DNA of 64,000 nt from Latilactobacillus sakei subsp. sakei DSM 20017 = JCM 1157 (GCF_002370355.1 NZ_AP017929.1:1798001-1862000); one strand, 5' to 3'; positions 37,763 through 46,551 are shown, numbered from the stretch's first letter. Translations and numbers: made by a program. The notes: generated from the sequence alone by a model not told the origin.

Positions 37763-38635
37763 CTAATTTTCCTGAATAAATTGCCAGAATAAACGCACTG
37801 ACTCTGATTGATTTGCTTGGCGTTTAATAAAGGCTAACTGACTGTATTGTTTGGGATGAATCGGGACGGCAACCACGTTTTCGTAACCCGCTAGGTCAAA
37901 AGAATGGTTCATCATGATTGAAACGCCCATTTTTTGATTCAGCATCTCCAAAATTAAATCAACTCGCCGGCCTTCATAGACGATTTGCGGTGCCACACCG
38001 GCTTGCTCGAGGGTCTGCATCACCGGCGCTAAGACGTTTGTCGCCCCATCCAATAGTAGAAAAGGCTCGTGGGCTAAATCTTGAACGGTCAATGCGGTCT
38101 GCTGTGCGAGTGGATTATCACGCGCCATCAAGGCGACAAAATAATCCCGCTCCTCGCCTAAAACCGTATATTCAGCCCGTGGTTTTTCAAATAGCCTAGT
38201 AAATACGATATCCGCCCGGCCATCGTCTAAGGACGCCATCAATTGATTTGTCTCTGCCTCACTGAACTTGAGGTTAATTTCTGGATGTTGCTGATTAAAT
38301 TGAAAAATTAACTGAAAAGCTTGGTAGCGCGAAATCGTTGGAATACCCTTAATCACCAATGTTGGGTCCGTTTGATTAATCTGCTGATCGATGGTTTGTA
38401 ATAACCGTTGCTCCGCTTGAATTAAAGTTTTAACATCCGGTAAAATGGCCGCGCCCGCCTTCGTCAACGTTACCGTTCTGTGGTCACGCGTAAATAACGT
38501 GACCCCCCAGTCTTTTTCAAGCGCCATGATATATTTTGAGACCGTGGCCTGAGTTGAAAAGATGTTTTCAGCTGTTCGACTATAATTACACGTTTGCGCT
38601 AAGTCGATAAATGTTGCCAATTTTCGAGTATCCAT
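37763..38635 (-). CDS. LysR-family transcriptional regulator
   Basis: About 290 residues from MDTRKLATF at 38635 (GGAGG 6 bases upstream; the longer frame lacks an SD). N-terminal winged HTH (residues 1-60: YSRTAENIFSTQATVSKYIMALEKDWG) and a periplasmic-binding-protein-like effector domain. It precedes lpdC in the same direction and probably controls it in response to an aromatic acid. TTGGAAT repeats and GGAAnTGTTCC just upstream could be its autoregulatory site. Confidence 0.88.
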   Translation of the reverse strand: MDTRKLATFIDLAQTCNYSRTAENIFSTQATVSKYIMALEKDWGVTLFTRDHRTVTLTKAGAAILPDVKTLIQAEQRLLQTIDQQINQTDPTLVIKGIPTISRYQAFQLIFQFNQQHPEINLKFSEAETNQLMASLDDGRADIVFTRLFEKPRAEYTVLGEERDYFVALMARDNPLAQQTALTVQDLAHEPFLLLDGATNVLAPVMQTLEQAGVAPQIVYEGRRVDLILEMLNQKMGVSIMMNHSFDLAGYENVVAVPIHPKQYSQLAFIKRQANQSESVRLFWQFIQEN

Positions 38636-38759
38636 TCGCTTTCCTCCAACGTATTCATATTTGGAATATTTTAGCACAAAATTGGAATTGTTCCGCCTTT
38701 TTTAAACCAGTAAACTGGTAAATATTGATTTACCTACTAATTATCTATGGGAGGCTATT

Positions 38760-39486
38760 ATGCCAATTGGAATTATGATTAATGCCCTATCCGTCTTATT
38801 AGGCGGTATTTTTGGCGCTTTGGGCGGTAAAAAGATGTCCGCCAACTTTAAAGATGGACTCAATATGGCCTTTGGGGTTTGCTCAATGACCATGGGGATT
38901 TATGCCATTGCACCGATGAAAAACATGGCGGCCGTGATTTTTGCCATTATTATCGGGACTGGCTTCGGCTTATTGATTCACCTAGGCGACTGGATTAATC
39001 GGGGTGCCGCACAAATGCAAAAATTCATCTCGCGCTTCATCAATGCACCAACTGGCTTGGATCGGCAAACATTTGATGCAACCCTGGTTACCGTCATTGT
39101 CTTATTCTGTGCCAGTGGTACTGGGATTTATGGTTCTTTAACTGAAGGGATGAATGGCGATGCCACGATTCTAATTTCTAAATCGATTCTAGATTTCTTT
39201 ACGGCCGCTATTTTCGCCGCAAACTTAGGCTTTGTCGTTTCATTAATTGCCATTCCGCAATTCGTGATCTTTATTGCCCTATTCTTCGCAGCACACTTAA
39301 TCTACCCCCCTCACAACCCCTTCAATGATTTTTGACTTTAAGGCCGCTGGTGGTGTTTTGATGCTCGCAACTGGCTTTAGAATGGTCCAGCTAAAAATGT
39401 TTCCGACCGCGGATATGATACCGGCGATGATTGTCATCATGCCGCTGTCCTGGCTATGGACAACCATTATTTTACCAATGCTCTAA
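38760..39486 (+). pseudogene. DUF554-family membrane protein, frameshifted
   Basis: The frame from ATG 38760 encodes 191 residues of a DUF554 (YqgA/YdfK-like) membrane protein and stops at 39335. The expected C-terminus (FDFKAAGGVLMLATGFRM, then MIPAMIVIMPLSW) continues in another frame to TAA 39486. The shift maps to a run of six C at 39305-39310; five C would restore a single frame of about 241 residues. Whether this is a mutation, a slippery phase-variable site or a sequencing error cannot be told. Function of DUF554 proteins is unknown. Confidence 0.8.
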
Positions 39487-39490
39487 ACAC

Positions 39491-39520
39491 AAAAAACGAC
39501 CAGTTAACTGGTCGTTTTTT
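39491..39520. terminator. bidirectional terminator
   Basis: Palindrome AAAAAACGACCAGTTAACTG continuing GTCGTTTTTT; serves the DUF554 gene and the small-gene operon on the minus strand. Confidence 0.9.
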
Positions 39521-39525
39521 ATATC

Positions 39526-39762
39526 CTATTTTTTAAATAATTGTTTTACCTGTAGATAAGCGAAAATAAGCAAGGTCAATAATAATAACAGCACCAGATA
39601 AACACCTAGAAAAATCATACTAATACCCATTCCGCCTAATTCCGCGCTCCCACTTGCATAGTACTCACGAAAAGCTGTCCACTTAAAAATAATTTTTGCA
39701 ATCACTATTGTGCTTAAAAAGAAAAAGGCAGTTTTAAAAGCACGCCATAAATTAGACACCAT
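39526..39762 (-). CDS. small two-helix membrane protein
   Basis: 78 residues with TM segments at about 9-27 and 49-70 and a basic C-terminus (VKQLFKK). No family recognised. Third gene of a compact three-gene unit with the DUF3781 gene 13 bases upstream. Confidence 0.65.
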   Translation of the reverse strand: MVSNLWRAFKTAFFFLSTIVIAKIIFKWTAFREYYASGSAELGGMGISMIFLGVYLVLLLLLTLLIFAYLQVKQLFKK

Positions 39763-39775
39763 TTATTAATCCCCC

Positions 39776-40024
39776 TCATTTTAACCGGTCAACCGTAATA
39801 ACACGATAGTTATTAGCATTTACGGTTACTTGAATCTGTTGCTCACTATTAACGACATAAAAATTCTTACCTCGCCGCTCAATTTGGCTTGCTGTTTCAA
39901 TCGTTTTAATCAGCAATGCTTCAATTTGCTGATGGGTTAATCTAGCAGCTAATTTTTTATTAATCCGTTCATAAACCAATGGCGTGTAACAAATGTGTTT
40001 CAGAATTACCTTTTGCTCGCACAC
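39776..40024 (-). CDS. DUF3781-like protein
   Basis: 82 residues, soluble. The pattern ICYTPLVYERINKKL, KTIETASQIERRGKNFYV and ITVDRLK at the end matches DUF3781, a small family of unknown function in Firmicutes. It lies between two small membrane-protein genes with short gaps. Confidence 0.75.
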   Translation of the reverse strand: MCEQKVILKHICYTPLVYERINKKLAARLTHQQIEALLIKTIETASQIERRGKNFYVVNSEQQIQVTVNANNYRVITVDRLK

Positions 40025-40037
40025 TCAATTCAGCTCC

Positions 40038-40280
40038 CTACTTCTTCTTAAACATATCTTTCCCCAAATAACAAAAGAACGACAGTGCCATCGGATAAAC
40101 CGCCTTGTATAAGCCATCGATACTTTGTTCATGTCCAATTGTGTCAAAAATAATATTAACGATAATCAGGACTTGCCATATTATTAGGACATTAATCAAT
40201 TCCTGGTTTCCCCGTCTACGAGTACCAATGTAAAGCACAATATAAAGCAGTGTGATAACGATTAAATAAGCTATCGACAT
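40038..40280 (-). CDS. small membrane protein
   Basis: 80 residues from MSIAYLIVITL at 40280, chosen for the GGGAG 8 bases upstream; the frame is open to 40364 without an SD. Two or three TM helices and a basic C-terminus (GKDMFKKK). First gene of the DUF3781 unit. No family recognised. Confidence 0.65.
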   Translation of the reverse strand: MSIAYLIVITLLYIVLYIGTRRRGNQELINVLIIWQVLIIVNIIFDTIGHEQSIDGLYKAVYPMALSFFCYLGKDMFKKK

Positions 40281-40332
40281 TTTGTTTACTCCCGTCACTT
40301 TCCTTCTATTATACGCTGTCATTTGGCAAAAT

Positions 40333-40378
40333 AAAAAAGGTATCTCGGCAAAAATTAATTTCACCGCAACACCTTTTT
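40333..40378 (-). terminator. terminator after the NADH oxidase-like gene
   Basis: Imperfect stem AAAAAGGTnTnnCGG with CCGnnACACCTTTTT and a T-run on the minus strand, between the flavoprotein gene and the DUF3781 unit. Confidence 0.55.
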
Positions 40379-40385
40379 GATAGTC

Positions 40386-40432
40386 TAATATTAATCCTCA
40401 GGAGATATCCAACTGGTGACACACGCGCTTCG
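40386..40432 (-). repeat. half copy of the structured intergenic element
   Basis: Minus strand after the flavoprotein stop codon: GTGTGTCACCAG, then CTCCTGAGGATTAATATTAG, then the terminator. It matches the 5' half of copies 1 and 2 (GTGTGCCAACAG, TTCTGAGGATTAGC). Confidence 0.4.
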
Positions 40433-40438
40433 CTTTTA

Positions 40439-41791
40439 CTAATGCATCAAACGTTGTGCCTTTTGAGCGGCAACGTTCATGATGTTCCAAGGCCGGTCGA
40501 AACCAGGTTGGAAGAAGAAGTCAGCGTAAGCTAAATCGTCAACCGTCATCTTGCCTTGGATGGCTAATGAGATAGCGTTGATATTAGCTGTGACGTCTGC
40601 TTTAGACATGATTTGTGCGCCTAAAATCCGGCCTGTTTCAGGATCGAATGTTAATTTGAATTTAACTTCTGGGTTTTCGTCAGCTGGGACGAAATGAGGA
40701 CGATAAGTTTCTGTAACAACGACGGATTGTGTCTTAACCCCTGACTTATCAGCAGTCCCTTCTTTAATCCCCGTTGAAGCAAAGTGATAATCGAAAACAC
40801 TTAAGGCTGACGAACCGGAAACAGCTGGCACTGGTTGGTCAGCTGTGACCAAGTTTTTAGCAGCGTAGCGACCTTGACGGCGGGCATTTGTTGCTAAAGC
40901 GATTGGGATTTCTTCGCCAGTAGGTGCATATTTAACAACCGTTGCATCCCCCACCGCAAAGATATCAGGTTGACTCGTTTGTAGATATTCATTGATCTTA
41001 ATCCGACCACTACGGTCTAAATCAAGCACATCTTTCAACCAAGCTGTATTTGGACGAATGCCAGCAGCTTCGATAACTAAATCGGCATCATATTCGGCTT
41101 GATCCGTCACAACCTTAGTCACTTTACCGTCAGCACCGCGGTATTCCTTAACAGATTGACCGACTGCTGGATAAATATTATGGGCTTGCATTTCAGTTGT
41201 TAATTCATCTGTAAATTCTTGATCGAGGTATAAACTCAATAGACGTGGTAAGACATCAACAACTGTCACGTTTTTACCAGCTTTGGCAAAGACTTCAGCA
41301 GCTTCGATACCGATATAGCCTGAACCAATGACAACAACGTTTTTCACAGTTGGATCAACCGTTTTGGCCTTGAGCTTAATCGCCCAATCACGCCCGCGCA
41401 TTGCATAAACGTTAGCTAAATCGCGACCAGCAACGGGAAGTTCAAATGGCACAGCCCCGACACTTAAGACGAGCTTATCGTAACTTTCTTCACGAGTTGT
41501 GTTATTTTTTAAATCCTTAACCTGAACCGTATGTTGGTCAGCGTTAATGGCTGTAATAGCTTGTTGTAAACGAACGTCGACACCTTTAGCACGCATGCCT
41601 TCTGGCGTTGCATAGCTAACATCGTCAACATTCTTGACTGTTCCTTCTAAATAGAGTTGCATCCCGCAGGATAAGAACGATAGAAAATCGCCCTGTTCGT
41701 ACCATTGGATTGTTGCATCCGGATAATCTAGTAAACTTTCTTGAACTGTTTCGAACCCACCATGGGATGAACCGACAACAATAATTTTCAC
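40439..41791 (-). CDS. nox: NADH oxidase / CoA-disulfide reductase-family flavoprotein
   Basis: 450 residues from GTG 41791 (AAGGAG 8 bases upstream; a GTG at 41800 is too near the SD). FAD motif [12 protein letters not shown], redox-active single Cys in LSCGMQL (about residue 42), NADH Rossmann motif [14 protein letters not shown] and FAD motif IFAVGDAT. A single Cys in SCGMQ is typical of water-forming NADH oxidases and NADH peroxidases, which regenerate NAD and remove oxygen or peroxide. Which of these two is not certain. Confidence 0.88.
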   Translation of the reverse strand: MKIIVVGSSHGGFETVQESLLDYPDATIQWYEQGDFLSFLSCGMQLYLEGTVKNVDDVSYATPEGMRAKGVDVRLQQAITAINADQHTVQVKDLKNNTTREESYDKLVLSVGAVPFELPVAGRDLANVYAMRGRDWAIKLKAKTVDPTVKNVVVIGSGYIGIEAAEVFAKAGKNVTVVDVLPRLLSLYLDQEFTDELTTEMQAHNIYPAVGQSVKEYRGADGKVTKVVTDQAEYDADLVIEAAGIRPNTAWLKDVLDLDRSGRIKINEYLQTSQPDIFAVGDATVVKYAPTGEEIPIALATNARRQGRYAAKNLVTADQPVPAVSGSSALSVFDYHFASTGIKEGTADKSGVKTQSVVVTETYRPHFVPADENPEVKFKLTFDPETGRILGAQIMSKADVTANINAISLAIQGKMTVDDLAYADFFFQPGFDRPWNIMNVAAQKAQRLMH

Positions 41792-41947
41792 ACTGATCAC
41801 TCCTTGTCTATTTTGTACAACTTAATTATAACGCAGATAATAATTATTACAAATGAATTCGGTTACGCCGCCATTCTTTTTATAGCGTTTACCGTTAATC
41901 ACATGCTAAACTAACAGTACCAAAAACTTCGATTGGAGACTAAGTAA

Positions 41948-42385
41948 TTGCTCAAACAAAAATTAAAGCGGAATATTCCGACACTAATCTACCTCGTAAC
42001 CCTCTATATTGCCTACCAAATTCTCACCACAATTATCACGGTTTTTACTGACCAAACGATTCTCAAAATGGCCAAGGAATCACCTAGTGGCTTCATTGTT
42101 TTATTTGGGGGCTTTTACTTCTTATATATTATTCTTGCTGTTGGCGTTTTATACTCAGGCCACATTCTTTCTAAACAAGATGGTCATTATGAACTTTCAT
42201 TATTAATCCTGAATATCCTATCGACTTTCACGACGCTAACCACGATTATCCTGAAATTTTCAGGTGCTCAAATGCCAGCGCCATTATTACCAATGACCTT
42301 CTTCATTATCCTCACCACGATTTCGTTGGCAACAACTTCAAAACTGCTCCAAATGCGGGCTAACCGATTAGCTAAAGCAAATTAA
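41948..42385 (+). CDS. four-helix membrane protein of unknown function
   Basis: 145 residues with a TTG start and four TM helices (about residues 11-33, 47-69, 80-102, 113-130) and a basic C-terminus. TTGGAGAC lies upstream. Its last 14 bases overlap the end of the convergent CPBP protease gene. No family recognised. Confidence 0.65.
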   Translation: MLKQKLKRNIPTLIYLVTLYIAYQILTTIITVFTDQTILKMAKESPSGFIVLFGGFYFLYIILAVGVLYSGHILSKQDGHYELSLLILNILSTFTTLTTIILKFSGAQMPAPLLPMTFFIILTTISLATTSKLLQMRANRLAKAN

Positions 42386-43004
42386 TCACCGCATGCAGAA
42401 TCATTGAACATTTCAAATCCTTCGTCCAGTAATAAGTGGCACCTAGAATCCAGCCCATCGCGCAATAAATCAACCAATTATAATTAATTGCTAATTCATG
42501 CATGCTGCCAAATATCAGCCCTGATACAATGATCTTCAAGAAACCATTAAACCCTGTTTTCTTCAGGAAAAAGAAATTGAAAAAGAGCCCTCTAAATAAT
42601 AGCTCTTCAATTGTTGGTGCGATTAAGCCATTACCGATTGTTGTTAAATAAGGCGCTGCCTGCATCCGCTGATCAATCACCACCTGATTTTGTGGTAACG
42701 CTAGTGGATTCCACTGTTGATCAAACCAGTTTAACAAGTAACTCGCTGCTAGCATGAGCAATATAATCCCAAGCTTCTTAATCACTGGGACCGCTACTTC
42801 TGGCCCGTTAGCTTTTGACAAGCGACGATAAATAACCAGTAACAAGGCCAATAAAAGCCCCCACATGATTAAATCAAACACGATAAACCGCATTTCATGC
42901 TGGGCTAGATAATGATTGCTAACCCCTAATAATTCTTCAACATAGATCACACTGGTTAATAAAACTAAAAAAATGAAATAACAGACGCGCTTCATAGTAA
43001 CCAT
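42372..43004 (-). CDS. CPBP-family intramembrane metalloprotease (Abi)
   Basis: 210 residues with six or so TM helices. The CPBP motifs are EELLFRG (EExxxR, about residue 138), GSMHELA (His) and the C-terminal MILHAVINL (HxxxN). The family includes Rce1-like proteases and bacteriocin self-immunity proteins of lactobacilli; the role here is not known. The bacteriocin-immunity region begins about 1.4 kb away. Convergent overlap with the preceding gene. Confidence 0.85.
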   Translation of the reverse strand: MVTMKRVCYFIFLVLLTSVIYVEELLGVSNHYLAQHEMRFIVFDLIMWGLLLALLLVIYRRLSKANGPEVAVPVIKKLGIILLMLAASYLLNWFDQQWNPLALPQNQVVIDQRMQAAPYLTTIGNGLIAPTIEELLFRGLFFNFFFLKKTGFNGFLKIIVSGLIFGSMHELAINYNWLIYCAMGWILGATYYWTKDLKCSMILHAVINLL

Positions 43005-43103
43005 TTCAAACCACCTAATTTTTCGATTTAAGATTAGTATGCCATAATCTGTTTTAGCTGTTGGTCAATTTTAATGAACGTCAATAATTGCTCGATAAAC
43101 GTC

Positions 43104-43140
43104 AAAAAAAGGTATCGCGAAAATTCGCGATACCTTTTTT
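43104..43140. terminator. terminator after threonine dehydratase
   Basis: Perfect stem AAAAAAAGGTATCGCGAA/TTCGCGATACCTTTTTT, just after the ilvA stop on the minus strand. Confidence 0.92.
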
Positions 43141-43147
43141 GAATGAA

Positions 43148-44188
43148 CTAACCAACAACACCCTTGCTTGTGTCTGCTGGTTTGAAGAGGTGTTCAATAA
43201 TCCCTGAAACCCGTGTTAAATCAACATTACCGCCTGAAACCATCGCAACAATGTTCTTATCTTCAAGCCACTTAGGATCAATCTTGCCACTTAATAAGGC
43301 AGCTGTTGGTAATGCACCAGCACCTTCTGTGACAATCTTAGTCCGTTGCATCAAGTCAGTCATTGCCATTGCGATTTCGTCTTCAGTGACTAAGATGAAT
43401 TCGTCTACTAGGTTTTGAACAACTGGGTAAGTTAAGTCTCCTGGAATAGCAACATCTGTACCATCTGCTAATGTGAAGTCATCATGGTGACTTGTAATTT
43501 TGCCAGCATCGATTGAAGCAGCCATCCCATGCACATTTTCAGATTGAACCCCGATAATGTGAATTGATGGGTTAAAAGATTTCAAAGCTGTTGCCACACC
43601 TGAAATCAAACCGCCCCCACCAACAGGGATAATTACTGTGTCGACATTCCAAATTTCATCTAAGATTTCAAGACCAATTGTGCCTTGGCCAGCCATGACT
43701 TCACGATCATCGTAAGGATGAACGATTGTCATGCCTTTTTCTTCTGCTAATTGTTCCATGTATAAACGTGCATCGTTAAAAGTTGCACCGTGTAAGACAA
43801 CGTTAGCACCGTAGCCAGCCGTTGCTTCTTGTTTAGCAATTGGGGCTTCTTCTGGCATAACAACTGTTGCATCAATTCCCAATAACTTAGCGGTTAATGC
43901 GACACCTTGTGCATGGTTACCAGCTGATGCTGTTACAATCCCACGTTGACGTTGTTCTTCAGTTAAATGATTAATTTTGTTATTGGCACCTCTAAATTTG
44001 AACGAGCCTGTTAATTGCATGTTTTCTAATTTCAGATAAACATTGCCCTTAGCGACATTCCGGCTTAAAAACATCGATTGAATTAATGGTGTTTCCCGGA
44101 TGTAAGGTTTGATTGTTGCCCGCGCCTCTTCAATATCACGAATATCACAAATGTCAGCTGTCTTCAAAACTAAATTATTTGTTGCCAT
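43148..44188 (-). CDS. ilvA: threonine dehydratase (PLP-dependent, no ACT domain)
   Basis: 346 residues from MATNNLVLK at 44188 (GAGGTGG upstream; the frame is open to 44206). PLP-binding Lys in GSFKFRGANN, PLP-phosphate loop VGGGGLISG, and ASAGNHAQGVA. It deaminates threonine to 2-oxobutanoate. No C-terminal ACT regulatory domain, so it is the short catabolic form (TdcB-like). Serine could also be a substrate. Confidence 0.9.
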   Translation of the reverse strand: MATNNLVLKTADICDIRDIEEARATIKPYIRETPLIQSMFLSRNVAKGNVYLKLENMQLTGSFKFRGANNKINHLTEEQRQRGIVTASAGNHAQGVALTAKLLGIDATVVMPEEAPIAKQEATAGYGANVVLHGATFNDARLYMEQLAEEKGMTIVHPYDDREVMAGQGTIGLEILDEIWNVDTVIIPVGGGGLISGVATALKSFNPSIHIIGVQSENVHGMAASIDAGKITSHHDDFTLADGTDVAIPGDLTYPVVQNLVDEFILVTEDEIAMAMTDLMQRTKIVTEGAGALPTAALLSGKIDPKWLEDKNIVAMVSGGNVDLTRVSGIIEHLFKPADTSKGVVG

Positions 44189-44357
44189 AATGGCCACCTC
44201 TTCCATATTGATTAATCCTGAACATGAATATTAGTGCCTTTTGTACTATCATTCACAATTTAAATGTAGTCCTCTTTGGCCCACTTGTCAAAGGGAATCC
44301 CGAGTTTATTAGAACGTTTTCATATGGTAATTAGCAGCTTCTCATTATTATCGACAT

Positions 44358-44642
44358 TTAACGTCCAATCGCATTAAACTGCGAAAGACTGACTAATTGG
44401 AAGTCTTGCTCAACTTTTAAATTTAAAGATTGTTCAATTAGTTCAATCACCTTTGCTTGTCCCAAACTGCTTCGAATACTATAACCTTCACCATATAAAC
44501 GAATTTGGTCGAACTGCCCTTGGAGCCGTTCAATGACTGATGCTGCTTCTAACGGCGTCTTCAACGCCAATAAATACCAACTGGTGCCATCACCTGTTAA
44601 ACTCATATGCTTAAAGAAATCAAAATACGTTTTATCAAACAT
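44358..44642 (-). CDS. small soluble protein of unknown function
   Basis: 94 residues from MFDKTYFDFF at 44642 (AGGAGG 8 bases upstream; the frame is open to 44678). Mixed alpha/beta composition; no TM helix. Divergent from the 44726 gene across 80 bases. No family recognised. Confidence 0.6.
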   Translation of the reverse strand: MFDKTYFDFFKHMSLTGDGTSWYLLALKTPLEAASVIERLQGQFDQIRLYGEGYSIRSSLGQAKVIELIEQSLNLKVEQDFQLVSLSQFNAIGR

Positions 44643-44725
44643 TATCAAAACCTCCTTTTGTATATAAAGCGCTATCAATAGTTGTATAATAGCATATGAT
44701 AGTCATAAAACAAGGAGATATCACA

Positions 44726-45049
44726 ATGAAAGAAGCCATTTTAGTTTATACAACCCTTCCCTTAATTATTGGGAGCAACTTTAGCAGTCACCACGAGCAG
44801 GAATTTGTCATGCACTTAAACACCGCGCTTGCCGCCAAACAATTGGATTGGCACGTTTCACTAGATGAAAGTTTTGGAGACAGCCAGGCCATTAAGGCCA
44901 AAAAGCCAGACGCCTTAATTCTAAAAAATGGCTTACAGCACCAATTTGAGCGGCACGATTTTGATCAAAACCAAATCTACCAACTTGGCGCACTAGAACT
45001 ATCAACACTCAGTACGCGCTCAGTCGTCGCATTTTTAGCGAATCATTAA
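44726..45049 (+). CDS. small protein, paralogue of the gene at 46650
   Basis: 107 residues from MKEAILVYTT at 44726 (AAGGAG upstream). It shares LDxSFGD, ALILKNGL and IYQLGALEL with the product of the minus-strand gene at 46650-46985, in the same order and spacing, so the two are paralogues. The other copy belongs to the LytTR-box regulon. Function unknown. Confidence 0.7.
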   Translation: MKEAILVYTTLPLIIGSNFSSHHEQEFVMHLNTALAAKQLDWHVSLDESFGDSQAIKAKKPDALILKNGLQHQFERHDFDQNQIYQLGALELSTLSTRSVVAFLANH

Positions 45050-45088
45050 AGGGGTTGGGACAAAAGTTATTTTTGTCCCAACCCCTTA
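45048..45088. terminator. bidirectional terminator at the edge of the immunity region
   Basis: Perfect stem AAGGGGTTGGGACAAAA/TTTTGTCCCAACCCCTT; ends the plus-strand gene at 45049 and the minus-strand immunity operon. Confidence 0.92.
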
Positions 45089-45121
45089 TTAACTTTCAAA
45101 TATTTATCGTTGTACCGTATT

Positions 45122-45358
45122 TTATAACGACATTAATTGGATCAGGGCCGGTGAAACCTTAAAGCCGTTAACCATCAGGAAATAATTGATTGCTTGTTGA
45201 TAGTCATTGCGGCATTGACTATCCAAATACCCTCTTTTAACAGCCGCTGCGCCCCTATTTAAATGAGCAGCTAATTGGTAATCTGCCGCTACTTGCGGGT
45301 CACTCAAGGCGACTTCAATTAACCGCAAAATGTTCAGCAATCCTTGATCACTAGCCAA
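45122..45358 (-). CDS. sakacin A immunity-like bacteriocin immunity protein
   Basis: 78 residues, helical, starting at TTG 45358 with GGAGG 9 bases upstream. The layout (LRLIEVALSDP at the start, YQQAINYFLMVNGF and ALIQLMSL at the end) recalls sakacin A immunity and similar class IIa immunity proteins. Such proteins protect the producer from its own or related pediocin-like peptides. Last gene of the operon driven by the LytTR box at 46289. No bacteriocin gene adjoins it. Confidence 0.6.
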   Translation of the reverse strand: MASDQGLLNILRLIEVALSDPQVAADYQLAAHLNRGAAAVKRGYLDSQCRNDYQQAINYFLMVNGFKVSPALIQLMSL

Positions 45359-45386
45359 CTTTTTTCCTCCAATTCGACAAGCATCA

Positions 45387-45566
45387 TCAGCCCTTCTTAG
45401 TGATTAAATTTTCGATAATTAACCACAAACCCAACACAATACAGAAGAAGTCAAACCACCATGAAATGGTGCTGATACTCGCATTAATAATCGACCAGCT
45501 TGAAAATAAAAGATAGAGCCCGAAATAAAAATCAATTGCTTTATAAAAAAAGTGATTAAATGTCAT
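45387..45566 (-). CDS. 59-residue two-helix membrane protein, paralogue of 46369
   Basis: Reads MTFNHFFYKAIDFYFGLYLL at the start, then SISTISWWFDFF and a second hydrophobic helix ending NLITKKG. Pattern FYK(A/S)(I/L)D(F/L)Y(F/I)G and (I/V)SWW(F/L)D is shared with the gene at 46369-46551. It lies between the two immunity-like genes of the same operon. Function unknown; possibly an accessory immunity protein. Confidence 0.65.
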   Translation of the reverse strand: MTFNHFFYKAIDFYFGLYLLFSSWSIINASISTISWWFDFFCIVLGLWLIIENLITKKG

Positions 45567-45589
45567 TCCAATTCCCCTTAAAAATGCTG

Positions 45590-45877
45590 TTAGTAACCAT
45601 ATCGAATGTTAGAGAGTGCCGTTAGTGCTTTGACCTGTTCAGCTTGCGCAGCTGATAAAGTCAAACCGTCTTCTTGAAGCGCATTGGCAATTGCCAAATT
45701 TAAGCGACTCAAGATCAAGGGCACGCTTGCTTTTTTACTTTCAAGTTCTGCTTGATAAGTCGTTAAAACAGTTTGTAAAGCAGGCCCTTTTGAAGCATCT
45801 TGTAAATCCGTTAATAACGCCTTAATTATTGTAATCGCTTGTTCACTACGTTCTGAACCACCTGAATACCATTTCAT
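45590..45877 (-). CDS. bacteriocin immunity protein (EntA_Immun-like)
   Basis: 95 residues from MKWYSGGSER at 45877 (GGGAG 9 bases upstream; TTG 45886 also possible). Helical bundle; the segment PLILSRLNLAIANAL and the end TALSNIRYGY match a lactobacillus immunity-protein pattern. It would protect against class IIa-type peptides. Second gene of the operon starting at 46231. Confidence 0.7.
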   Translation of the reverse strand: MKWYSGGSERSEQAITIIKALLTDLQDASKGPALQTVLTTYQAELESKKASVPLILSRLNLAIANALQEDGLTLSAAQAEQVKALTALSNIRYGY

Positions 45878-45895
45878 ATTACCCAACTCCCATTC

Positions 45896-46231
45896 TTAAT
45901 GCATACCGCCAAACATTATTGAAGATGCAATTAAACCATAACCTAAATTCAAATCGCGTAATCGTTTTCGATCTAATTTTTCTAATTTATGATGAATGTA
46001 ACCATATAAATTGCGATTAGCACGCGGTAAGCTTATCGATACGATGTAATTTTCATGATAAGCATTGTAGATATCGACACAGACACTAAGTGAATCTGCA
46101 CCTTCGATTAATCGCTTGGCACCTGCTAATAAGGCTGCCTTGTATTCATATTTTTGTGGTTGATTTGATAAATCTTCATTGTAAGCTGCATCGATTAAAT
46201 CGAATAGTTCTTGATCATTAATTGTCAACAT
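45896..46231 (-). CDS. small helical protein, first gene of a LytTR-box operon
   Basis: 111 residues from MLTINDQELF at 46231 (GGGAG 7 bases upstream; the frame is open to 46300 through the promoter). No TM helix except a weakly hydrophobic end (LGYGLIASSIMFGG). No family recognised; position suggests a role in bacteriocin response. It lies about 15 bases downstream of the expected transcription start. Confidence 0.65.
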   Translation of the reverse strand: MLTINDQELFDLIDAAYNEDLSNQPQKYEYKAALLAGAKRLIEGADSLSVCVDIYNAYHENYIVSISLPRANRNLYGYIHHKLEKLDRKRLRDLNLGYGLIASSIMFGGMH

Positions 46232-46252
46232 AACCAACTCCCTTATGACACT

Positions 46253-46317
46253 ATTATGCTGCCAATTACCATTTTCGAGTAAAAAAATATTAACGTTCAA
46301 CTTTATCAGTTAAACGT
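46253..46317 (-). promoter_or_regulatory. LytTR-type box and promoter (site a)
   Basis: Minus-strand repeats ACGTTTAAC (46317-46309) and ACGTTAAT (46296-46289) have ACGT cores spaced 21 bp. After an AT-rich tract, CATAAT (46258-46253) lies 30 bases on. It drives the operon 46231 to 45122. The layout fits the tandem direct repeats bound by PlnC/D- and SppR-type LytTR regulators. Confidence 0.8.
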
Positions 46318-46368
46318 TAATATTCGGTATTAGTATGTATTCTTATTACTATTTCGAAGGCGCAAAAA

Positions 46369-46551
46369 TTAAGCTTTATCGCCTAAAAATAAGCCTGATA
46401 CGATTAATGAAATCCCTATTATGACACCAACAATATCCAACCACCAAGAAACACTAAACATCGTTTCATTGAATACTGTAAAACTAGTTATTAAGGCCCA
46501 AATACCAATATAGAGATCTAATGATTTATAGAAATTCTTTTTTAAACGCAT
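46369..46551 (-). CDS. 60-residue two-helix membrane protein, paralogue of 45387
   Basis: From MRLKKNFYKS at 46551 (GGAGGAG 10 bases upstream). Contains FYKSLDLYIGIW and FSVSWWLDIVG, the same pattern as the gene at 45387-45566. Third gene of the operon from LytTR site b. Function unknown. Confidence 0.65.
   Translation of the reverse strand: MRLKKNFYKSLDLYIGIWALITSFTVFNETMFSVSWWLDIVGVIIGISLIVSGLFLGDKA

Noticed and set aside
42372-43004. CPBP protease considered as part of the LytTR immunity regulon
   Set aside because: No ACGTT repeats or CATAAT -10 in its upstream region, and ilvA lies between.
44308-44321. Near-cre sequence upstream of ilvA
   Set aside because: One mismatch at a key G and no clear promoter beside it; too weak to list as a site.
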